This document shows, piece by piece, positions 1-7,560 of a DNA stretch of 11,510 bases; position 1 is the stretch's first letter, and each line of letters starts with the position of its first letter. The DNA is taken from positions 3,761 through 15,270 of the forward strand of contig JADGJH010000691.1 of the NCBI GenBank assembly GCA_027596945.1, given 5' to 3'. Source of the stretch: Physocladia obscura. Its lineage: Eukaryota > Chytridiomycota > Chytridiomycetes > Chytridiales > Chytriomycetaceae. A program made the translations under genes and the position numbers. The notes under the pieces are model-generated. The model was not told the DNA's origin and ran no database searches. It was given only the letters and a program-made list of their open reading frames with translations.

Positions 1-892
1 TTATTTAAAATATTAGAAATATTGGTGCGAGAATAAGTCAATAATTACAATTAATTCAGAGTGTTATGTGCAGGAGGGGTTTAACGTTGTCGGAATTTTC
101 ACACTTTCACTTCAACTACATCTCAAATTTAGTTCTGGCATGTCTGGTATTGAATTAATTGACTCAAGACAATACAGCTACCAGCAGCCTTTCTTATACT
201 TTTCTTTAAGTTACCAGAACCTTACACCTGTTCTTAGTCTACTGATTTCCAATTTACTACAAATTGCAATTGAAATCCCGATAGACGTATTCCACCAATA
301 CCAACAGTCAAGTCAGTTATGATCCAGTGAACACCAGCTACTGTTTTGTTCCTAGCAGGCCAAAGTAGGTTAAGTAATTATAAAAAACAAATCTGAAGCT
401 GCAGCAGCAACAAGACTGCTGCTGAAAACAAGATAATTTGGCAATTGATTAGGATTTTATAGATAGTTGCTTGGCTGAAAATAAAGATAAGTAGATAAAA
501 ATTATCAGGAAACTGTGAGATGTTGTATTTTCAAACATTCAAAACTGTTGATTATAGATTGTATGGATATTCACCAGCAAGTAAAGGTACATACACACAA
601 GTCAAGTGCTAAAAAATCAAATTGAAAATGGTGAAATTCAACACATTTAGCGTCAATCACCAACTTGCTTGCAGTTGATATTAAAGGTAAGCCCTGTCGC
701 TGTGTAGTTTCCACATCTAGGACAACCTGTTCCTTAAAAGCCACTCTGTTTCTTTTTTTTTTTTGCTTTTGGACATAATAATAAATAAAAAAAACTTCCA
801 ATTTGTTGATTTTTAAGTTATATTTTTGTTTATTACTTCCTTTTTTTCCACACAGAAACGTGTGCTTCTGAAAGTTTTGAAAATTTCTGTTA
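1..892. other. AT-rich upstream region, no supported gene
   Basis: This stretch has no open frame with a recognisable domain. Stop-free stretches occur on both strands (for example 68-322 on +, and the left part of a long minus-strand frame beginning near 1290), but none has a recognisable motif or clear splice partner. The part from about 301 to 640 has no CpG, as in the gene-poor block at the right of the window. A T-rich tract at about 750-763 and a second at 839-847 lie shortly before the first supported start codon at 893 and could belong to its promoter. An in-frame TGA at 878-880 closes the frame just before that start. Confidence 0.5.
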
Positions 893-1007
893 ATGACGCA
901 TCTTCCAGTCGAGATTTGGGCACTTGTCCTTGAAACAGCAGCGCAAAACATAAACAAGCCAAACGAATTCACTAAAGAACTCCGTTTCCTGTGCAGTATC
1001 AGCCGCC
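893..1007 (+). other. Proposed first exon encoding the F-box-like motif
   Basis: The ATG at 893 follows an in-frame TGA at 878-880, so no earlier start is possible in this exon. It encodes 38 residues plus one base. LPVEIW matches the start of fungal F-boxes, and the following KELRFLCSIS resembles the second F-box helix. The exon ends at C|GTAAGC with one base over, exactly what exon 2 needs (two bases before CTT TCA). The phase match has a one-in-three chance of being accidental. Confidence 0.65.
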
Positions 1008-4000
1008 GTAAGCTTTGTTTCCCGCCATTGCTTAATCTCATGTCAGCTGTATTCGATTCAGTTAACGGACAAACAAAACAAAAATTAACCAGCCGTGTTC
1101 GGCGCCACATGGCAAGCCTCTGGCTGGTGCGCGCGCATTGTCGCTCGCCGCTCATATGGACAAAGTTTGGCCCAACTCGACGCATCCACACTGACTTTCT
1201 TTCGTTCTGGCAATTCTTCGTCGCCATTTTCTCTCGCACATCCTCTTGCGATCCTTGCTGGTTCGCAATTTCTTTATATTCATATCCCATACAATAGATA
1301 TTATTTAAAATTTTAATAATTATTCAGCTCTTTCAAAAATCAAGGCTTTTGTAGTCACCGACATGCTCGCAAAACGCGCCATTACTGACGATTTCGAAGA
1401 CATTATTCGAATTCTAATCTCATGGGAACTCGACGATTCATTGCGTACTTTTATCTTCACACGTGAAATCATACTCCACGCAATTCGAGTTGCCAGTTTT
1501 TCTGTATTCGAACTGTTGTTTCTTGGATCATCTTCGAATCCTCCACCCTGGTTATTCTTCGTCGAACGTAGTACGATAGAAGTAGAAAGATCTCCAAAAA
1601 TTATCAACGATATAGATGCTATAGTTCCATTGATTGTTACGACGAATAAATACTCCCAAAAGCCAATTATTTATGCAGAATTTCTTCGAATTAGTGCGTC
1701 TCGCAAGGATTGCAAATTCGTTGCAAAAATTATAGAGTATTGTTCATCGAATGCTGCCATATATCAACTAATTTTGGACGAAGCGCCGTATTCGTTGTTG
1801 CTTAGTTGTGAAAAGGGTCATGTTGAAGTTTCATTGATGCTGATTTCCCTTTGCACATTGAATTCAATTAAACAAGATACTCTCCGTCGATGTGTTTCGT
1901 CTGGTAAAATCGAATTAGTTCAAATGCTGATCGATTGGTTTGATGTACATACTGCCATTCGGAATGACAGCAAAAAAAACGATGGCTTGCTTGATTCAAA
2001 AGGACTACAGAATGAATCTGAGCTAGATGACTCTTTAGTGTTATATGAATCAGAAGCAGAGACAGAAGATTCAAATTCGGAACCCTTAAATCCTGAAGCT
2101 CTCGATGCGGAACCAGATTTGGATCCAGCAGAGCACACAGTCAATGAAATGCAGAATGAAATTAAATTCGTCTGTGGTGTCTCAGTTGAAATTTGGGGAC
2201 GTTGTGTTGAGCTGGCCTCCCGTGACGGAAATTTGCAAATTCTTGACCTCCTATTTCAAAAAACATCATCAAATTCCTCTGAAGACATTGATAAAAATTT
2301 CCTCAACCTCTTAATACCAATCGCATCTCTTCATATGGCTGTTCTCAATGGACACACTGAAATCGTGCACTTTTTGCTCTCGCATGGTGTGATTCCAACC
2401 CGTGTTGCATTCGCAACAGCAATATCAACAAACAAGCCAGAGATTCTCAAATTACTACTTAAAACTCCTGTTTCCCCACCAGCTGGCTCAGTCTCGTTTG
2501 CAATAGACTCAAACAGTTTTGAATGTCTGGAACTACTTCTCAAAGAAAAGAGCACAGCATGCGAAGTTTCAGCAACAGACGTATTGTTTGCTGCACGTTA
2601 TTCTAGTTTACAAGAAGCACGGCACGTGCATGCCCACAGTGCTGCTCCAGGTGTTTTTGGACGGCGAAGAGCTCCAGTCATAACTGTTGTGATAAATGCG
2701 GCTCCGAAATCAGCCGTGACTGAAGCTTTAAATATGGCTATACATGAAGGAAACGTAGCAATTGTCAGTTTGTTATTGGGCATTGGTGCTGAGCCAACAG
2801 AAGCGAGTTTTACAAGCGCAATATTCTTAAACAACAAAGATGTGTTGCTTTCGCTTATTGTAAACGTACAAATGGAGTTGAAAATGAGTCGGATGAATGA
2901 TACAGTAAATGATATTATTAGTGGAGCAGTTGAATCAGATATAGCAGCAGCTCTTCTACGACATGAAACTAAAGAATCTCTAGCCAAAAATTTATTTCAA
3001 ACGGCTCTTACATGCGCAATTGATACTCAAAATATTTCACTAATTGCTGTCATACTTACATCCACACCAGCACAACCAACAACTTCAGACATATTTATTG
3101 CTGCAAGAAACCTATCATCACTACTATCACCAACTGCTGTTTCAAACAGCACAAAAATTTTACGCTTTTTGATTTCAGAATACCCGCATTTATCTTCAGC
3201 GCCTCTCGATCTCGCTGTACGGCAAGAAAATTTACCAATTGTTGCAACACTTGTAACATGCGGTGCTGTTCCCACGACACTCACAGTCAGTGCAGCAATA
3301 GAATCCGGAAACCTTTTAATAATAGCCAGTGTATTGAACGGTCTCAAACTCACAACATTATTACCGCCGTTCCCACAGCATTTTCGACTTTCGACCAATT
3401 CTACTAACAGCAGTAAAATTACGAAAACCAGCACTAGGCCGTCAAAAGATGACTTGGCAGTTATTCTCGGCAGCGCAATATGTACTGGTCGTGACGATAT
3501 TGTCGAAACAGCACTCCAATCAGCAATCTTCACTCCAACCTCTGCACATGTATATCTTGCTGCTAAACGCGGCATGACACTTGCCGTTCGCATGCTAGCA
3601 AATTATTCACATCGTTTACTCACGTATGACGATGCCACAGTAATAGCAACACAGACGCAGACACCTTTGGATCTTGCAGTGCGAGAAGGAGATTTGACCG
3701 CTGTGTCTGTAATGATGACCGCCGGCATTCCTGTTGGCCCATACGCGATCGCAGCTGCTGTTGAAAGCGGCCGAATCGAATTGTTGCAAGCGTTAGTTGT
3801 AAATGACAGCAGCGAGCAGGGTATTCATGGAGCTGTGCCGCAGCAAGTGTTTGAAGAAACGGGGGGATCAATCGTACCGACGGTTGTGATTGCGCTCGCG
3901 ATACAGAACGGGTCGGTTGCGATGCTGCATGCGCTGTTGCGAGGGTTTGCTGTCAAGATTCCTCCCGTTTTGTTGATGATGGGAGTTCGGACTGGGAGAA

Positions 4001-4140
4001 TTGATGTTGTGCAAGTTTTGCTAGAGTTTTATTATGACAGGCATGTAGATAGAGATGTTTTGGAGGTTGCATTCAGTATTGATTTTGAGATTGCAGAGGT
4101 TTTGATTGCATATGTTTTGCAACGGAATTCGACGATATAA
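893..4140 (+). CDS. F-box-like / ankyrin-repeat protein, two exons
   Basis: Proposed exons are 893-1007 and 1328-4140, giving 975 aa and a TAA stop. The N-terminus (residues 4-15, LPVEIWALVLET) reads like the first helix of an F-box. F-box proteins recruit substrates to SCF ubiquitin ligases. Most of the rest is degenerate ankyrin-type helical repeats, with A(V/I)xxGxxxIVxxLL signatures at about residues 193-250, 374-460, 505-552, 665-717, 819-866 and 891-975. Ankyrin repeats bind proteins, so a substrate-adaptor role is inferred. An acidic, serine-rich linker (about 256-316) splits the repeats. The splice is supported by a GTAAGC donor at 1008, a TATTCAG acceptor ending at 1327, and matching phase (C|CT, Pro). 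The intron's 320 nt is long against 44-66 nt in the next gene. If the splice is wrong, the protein starts at ATG 1363 and has 925 aa. Substrate and pathway are not identifiable. The long exon is secure; exon 1 is less so. Confidence 0.82.
1008..1327 (+). other. Predicted 320-nt intron, GC- and CpG-rich core
   Basis: It opens with the near-consensus donor GTAAGC and closes with TATTCAG. A possible branch site TTAAT lies at 1313-1317. The core (about 1095-1200) is rich in G+C and CpG, unlike the short AT-rich introns of the neighbouring gene. It may hold an internal promoter for a transcript starting at ATG 1363, or a missed exon. Neither is shown by sequence alone. Confidence 0.55.
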
Positions 4141-4327
4141 AAAAAGTCGCGCTATAGCTGTTTTTTGTTTTCTTTTCTTCTTTTCTTCTTTTTTTTCTAT
4201 ATTTTTTTTCTCCTCTATCTCCGCTTTTTACCCAGCTACGCACAGGTTTAGACCAAAAAAGTCCGCCAGACAAACTCTTGGCAAACTTCGGGTGGAATTT
4301 TTCTCAACGAAAAACAACAATTTGGAG
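4141..4327 (+). promoter_or_regulatory. Intergenic spacer and leader of the PacC-like gene
   Basis: Only 187 bp separate the ankyrin gene stop from the next ATG, so this must hold both the 3' end of one transcript and the promoter of the next. The non-template strand is strongly T/C-rich from about 4158 to 4222, as often seen near fungal transcription starts. CTTGGC at 4277-4282 is the complement of GCCAAG, which fits the PacC consensus GCCARG. A second GCCAAG lies at 4354-4359 inside the first coding exon. Self-regulation is possible but unproven; hexamers of this kind also arise by chance. No TATA box stands out. Confidence 0.4.
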
Positions 4328-6890
4328 ATGGATATGGCTGGGCAATTCGCCGAGCCAAGTCTCGTTGAGATTACAGCCCAGGCGAATCATACAGTCACCG
4401 GCGAGGAACTCAGCAGCAACAATAGCGCGAACAGCTCGAACAAATCTGCACAGCTAATGCAGTCGCATTTTCGGCCGCAAGAACAACAACAAGTTCCCGT
4501 TGTACTCATTGCTCCTCTGCTTACAAACAACGACAACAACAACGACAATATCATAGATCCAGCTCAGCGGTCATTCACATGCCAATGGGTAATCAGGTGC
4601 GTATCGTGGAGGTGTTTTTTACTTACTATTCAAGCTAATTTTTGGTTGCTGTTTTGAGCAGCCCAGACAATGTTTGCAACGACCAGTTCGATGATCCCGA
4701 TGCTTTCTACAGCCACCTTGCTGAAAATCATGTGGTTCGCAATTTTAGACTTACTTTTCTCATTGTATTTCTTGTTTAACAGTTTGAATTTTTTCAGGGT
4801 CGTAAAAGTACTGGCAACTTGTCCCTGAACTGCAAGTGGATTGGATGCTCGCATGCTGACAGGCCTTTCTCGAAGCGAGGTACTTTAGTTTCATATTTAG
4901 ATTAAACTAATATTTTGACCCAGACCATATTGTTTCTCATTGCCGTGCGCACGTTCCTTTTAAAGCCAATATTTGTCTTGACTGCAACACTCCGGTTTGT
5001 ATTTTTGCTAGTTGCATATAATTATCTAATATTTCCACTATTTATAATTTTTAATTTCAGTTTAAGTGGTATGTAGTTTGTTTCTGTCCCTTCTTTCTAT
5101 TTGCTCATGCGTTTTATTTTCAGGCCACAAGGTGCAGTTTTCAGGAAGTTCCCTATTTCCACACTTATTTAGTAGTTTTATTAGATCTCAAAAAGCATTG
5201 CTTAAAGCATGGACACAAGTTTATTGAATCTGTGTCAAAAGTTCCTGGACCTTCAACGGTCGTAACTGATTTAGAAACAGGTCATCAACATCTTCGAGAA
5301 GGACCGAGATTGACTGGCGGAAACCGCAAACCCGGCCGGAATCCGAAAGAAATTCGCAAACTTGTCGATACTACAACTCCAGCTTACCCGTTGCAAACAC
5401 AATTGCCGAATAATTCTGGGCAATCAATTCCGCAGTCTGCTGGAGTTCAAACGTCAGTTTTGAATAATTCCAGTTTAAATGTTTCTATTCCGTCGTCAAA
5501 TGACCTCAACCTTCAAGATGTATCTGGGCGTATCGTGACGTTCCCTTCTCAATCGCAATTTGTATATTCAGCAGAATCACATCTACCACAACAAATTTTT
5601 TCTCCGCAATGTAGATCTCTATCTCACAATCAACACAACCTGCAATATGAGCAAACAACTCAATATCCTCAAATAAATACAATTGCCAGCCAAATGCAAC
5701 CTATTACACACCAAGGGCAATCACACTTCCAATATCAACAAAGTCAAAGCAACTGCAACAATTTTCAACCGCCAATTCAACGAGAAATGAGCGATAGTAG
5801 TCGTGCAGCCATATCTGTTCTCCTCAATACCCCACTTCCAAAAACACCGGTACCAAAAACCCCAACGACGCCAATGCCTCCAGTACTCCATCAGCAAAGC
5901 AACCAATCGTTTTTCAATCCAACCACACATGCTTTGAAACCTCAAATAATCCCATTTCAACAGCCACAAGAGCAATTACAGCAGCTTCAAATGCTTCCAC
6001 TCTCCCATCAAATCGCTGAAACGCAACAACAACATACGTATGGCCGCTCATATTTGCAACAACAAAGTAATGTTACGAATTCATTTAGCCCGAAACAACA
6101 TATACAAGCAATGAACGGTTCATTGAGATTACATCCATATCCGCGTCTGCAGCCCCAGCAGCAACCACAAAAATTACATTACGGGCAACAACAACAGCAA
6201 CAACAACAGCAACAACAACAGCAACCACAAGCATTACATTACGGGCAACAACAACAACAGCAACGACAACAGCAACAACAACAACAACAACAACAACAAG
6301 CTTCTATACTTGCAGAATCGGCTGTGACGCAACAAACTCCGTACTTTGGCGACTTTGCATTCAGAGGAATGTCGGGAAGTGTATTCAATACTGCAAGTAG
6401 CCCATTTGTACGGTTACAACAGCACAGACTCATAGAGCAAGTTGATACGCGAATCAATGATAGCGATTTTAGCTGCGGCAGTGGCAGCGAGAGTGCGGGA
6501 GGGGGATATGAGTCGGCGATAGTAGCGGCAGCTCAGATACAGAGTTTATTGCAGTGCGCAACGCCGGCATTGCAGTTGCCGTTTTCGCCACTTTTTGAAG
6601 TACAGCCGTCACAGCGTTTTGCTTCTGGATATCAAGACAACAACAGTCGAGTCGACTTGGAGATGGCAGGACGGTATAGTTTTCCAGATGGTGCAATGTC
6701 AGTGGCGCCAGCAGTAGCAACAGCAGCAGGAACGCTTGTGGATGATGAAGTTCTTATGGCAGTTGGTGTTACCAGTGGAGTTGGAACAGGTGTTAATAGA
6801 GCAGCTGATGAATTGAGTGCTGCTTATGGATTGATCACAGACTATCGGGCGGGCGAGTTCGGGAAAATAAATGATGACGCGTTATTTTGA
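4328..6890 (+). CDS. pacC/RIM101-like: PacC/Rim101-like zinc-finger transcription factor, seven exons
   Basis: Exons: 4328-4596, 4662-4734, 4798-4879, 4924-4994, 5061-5068, 5124-5131 and 5185-6890, giving 738 aa ending in TGA. PacC/Rim101 proteins are nuclear regulators of the response to ambient pH, activated in fungi through the Pal/Rim-ESCRT route. Finger 1: C85, C95, H108, H113. Finger 2: C126, C131, H147, H151. Finger 3: C159, C162, H175, H179. Family hallmarks are CxW at 85-87 and 126-128 (tandem CWCH2), GRKSTGNL after finger 1, KRDHI(V)SH in finger 2, HVPFK in the linker and FKWPQDLKKH in finger 3 (usually FKRPQDLKKH). Downstream lie YPQI (331-334), YPRL (489-492), a TP-rich stretch (about 385-403) and poly-Q (505-542). 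ATG 4328 is chosen because the frame upstream runs into the ankyrin gene; ATG 4334 is the alternative. Oddities are the two 8-nt exons and long spacings in fingers 1 and 2. No DNA-target or function data are available here. Confidence 0.92.
4597..4661 (+). other. PacC-like intron 1 (65 nt)
   Basis: Donor GTGCGT, branch site CTAAT at 4635-4639, acceptor GAGCAG. It splits a serine codon (AG|C) between the two cysteines of finger 1. Other in-phase donors at 4606 and 4612 would add residues there, but they fit the donor consensus less well. Without removal the frame ends at 4657. Confidence 0.8.
4735..4797 (+). other. PacC-like intron 2 (63 nt)
   Basis: Donor GTTCGC, branch candidate TTAAC near 4776-4780, acceptor TTTTCAG. 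It lies between codons, after V114 and before the conserved GRKS. Confidence 0.88.
4880..4923 (+). other. PacC-like intron 3 (44 nt)
   Basis: Donor GTACTT, branch CTAAT at 4907-4911, acceptor CCCAG. It splits the Asp codon of the conserved KRDHI motif (G|AC). At 44 nt it is the shortest intron in the gene. Confidence 0.88.
4995..5060 (+). other. PacC-like intron 4 (66 nt)
   Basis: Donor GTTTGT, branch CTAAT at 5026-5030, acceptor TTTCAG. It falls after P165, inside finger 3. Its length divides by three, but read-through meets TAA after eight codons. Confidence 0.88.
5061..5068 (+). other. Microexon 5 (8 nt) in zinc finger 3
   Basis: The eight bases TTTAAGTG encode F166, K167 and the first two bases of W168. 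The exon is required to rebuild the family motif FK(R/W)PQDLKKH. It lies between an acceptor TTTCAG and a donor GTATGT. If exon 6 alone were skipped, this exon would join exon 7 as TTT AAG TGA, an immediate stop. Confidence 0.88.
5069..5123 (+). other. PacC-like intron 5 (55 nt)
   Basis: Donor GTATGT is close to consensus. Branch candidate CTCAT lies at 5104-5108 and the acceptor is TTTTCAG. It splits the W168 codon (TG|G) and separates the two microexons. Confidence 0.88.
5124..5131 (+). other. Microexon 6 (8 nt) in zinc finger 3
   Basis: The eight bases GCCACAAG complete W168, encode P169 and Q170, and give the first base of D171. It follows TTTTCAG and precedes donor GTGCAG. Together with exon 5 it supplies 16 nt, so loss of one or both shifts the frame. 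Confidence 0.88.
5132..5184 (+). other. PacC-like intron 6 (53 nt)
   Basis: Donor GTGCAG, branch candidate CTTAT at 5164-5168, acceptor TTATTAG. It splits the D171 codon (G|AT). An internal TTTTCAG ending near 5143 is a possible competing acceptor, but using it would destroy the LKKH part of finger 3. Confidence 0.85.
5664..5675 (+). other. YPQI motif (residues 331-334), candidate PalA/Rim20 docking site
   Basis: TAT CCT CAA ATA encodes YPQI, matching YPx(L/I). In Aspergillus PacC two such motifs bind the Bro1-domain protein PalA and flank the site cut by the signalling protease. Finding exactly this motif type here supports pH-pathway membership. The motif is short and could occur by chance. 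Confidence 0.5.
6138..6149 (+). other. YPRL motif (residues 489-492), second candidate docking site
   Basis: TAT CCG CGT CTG encodes YPRL, the second YPx(L/I) match in the C-terminal half, 158 residues after the first and just before the poly-Q tracts. Another YP (AYPLQ, near residue 237) lacks L or I at the fourth position and is not counted. Confidence 0.5.
6162..6299 (+). repeat. CAA/CAG repeat encoding poly-Q, with a 60-bp tandem duplication
   Basis: Two units with period 60 bp (20 codons) begin with CCACAA, continue through ATTACATTACGGG and end in glutamine codons. The first tract has 13 Q (6186-6224). The second has 6 Q, one Arg (CGA) and 11 Q (6246-6299). CAA codons with regular CAG interruptions dominate the first tract and near-pure CAA the end of the second. 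Q-rich segments are common in fungal transcription factors. The length is likely variable between strains. Confidence 0.9.
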
Positions 6891-6925
6891 TTGACAGAAC
6901 ACATGAGTTGGAATAGGAACAACGA

Positions 6926-6937
6926 AATAAAAATAAA
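6926..6937 (+). terminator. Tandem AATAAA polyadenylation signals
   Basis: Two adjacent AATAAA hexamers start 36 nt after the PacC-like stop and are followed by A-rich DNA. This is a good candidate for the 3' end signal. The surrounding AT bias weakens the case somewhat. Confidence 0.55.
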
Positions 6938-7560
6938 ACATAAAAAAAATTAAAAAAGGTATTGCGGCTAAAAATATCGTATAATTACTTTTTTTTTTAA
7001 TTTCATGCTTTGACGAACAAACAATTTAAAACAGAAGAGAGAGAAAAAAAAAAGTATTATATTCTCTTCCATTAGTACACTGCCTTTATTAAATATTAAG
7101 TCACCGCTTTCAAAGTTTTTCAATAAATTTGACTGCCACTCTGAATTTTGATGCAAAAAAAGTGGCCGTGACGCTCTGATTGACTCAGTAGGAGACAAAT
7201 GGTGTCAGTATTAAAGTAGAAATCATGTTTGATCAGAATTGAATTATCAGCAATAGCCTTGTGGTAAACTCTTAGGCAGGTGACTTTCACTTCAGTAAAA
7301 CTGTGATTAAATGTGTGGATATAAATTTCTTCGAAATTTTAAGGTTATCTTTATGATTTCAAATATTTTTTCAAACTCTGCGCGATTCTCGTATAATTGA
7401 AGTATGTTTGATAAAGCTGCAAAACAATAGAGATTCGTTGTTGCTTGCTTCAGAAAGCCTGTGTGTACTACACGAATTCATAAACGCTTAATCAGGTGCC
7501 CTTCGAGTTGCAGAATAGGATGGAAAGAAGGCCAGTAAAATCTGTTAAGAGAAACACTTG
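6938..7560. other. 3' flank of the PacC-like gene, no supported gene
   Basis: AT-rich with normal CpG (about 11 CpG between 7081 and 7510). A minus-strand open stretch (about 7061-7198) reads like protein in part, but an in-frame stop lies just upstream, no splice acceptor is clear and no family is recognised. It is therefore not called a gene. Confidence 0.5.

Noticed and set aside
68..322. Plus-strand open frame of 84 codons starting at GTG
   Set aside because: There is no ATG at the start, no domain, and the composition is as expected for AT-rich noncoding DNA.
571..1290. Minus-strand open frame of 239 codons
   Set aside because: It overlaps the F-box exon and the GC-rich intron. It has no recognisable domain, and much of it is low-complexity K/N/Q text from AT-rich DNA. 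It is probably a shadow of the plus strand.
1095..1316. Plus-strand open frames continuing past the F-box exon
   Set aside because: Reading through 1008 loses the fit to an F-box and runs to a stop near 1297. The GTAAGC donor with matching phase is a better explanation.
4106..4327. Upstream extension of PacC exon 1 to an ATG at 4106
   Set aside because: It would overlap the end of the ankyrin gene and encode an F/S-rich stretch from the pyrimidine tract. ATG 4328 is more plausible.
6239..6457. Minus-strand frame rich in cysteine
   Set aside because: The poly-Cys arises from the complement of the CAA/CAG repeats in the PacC-like exon.
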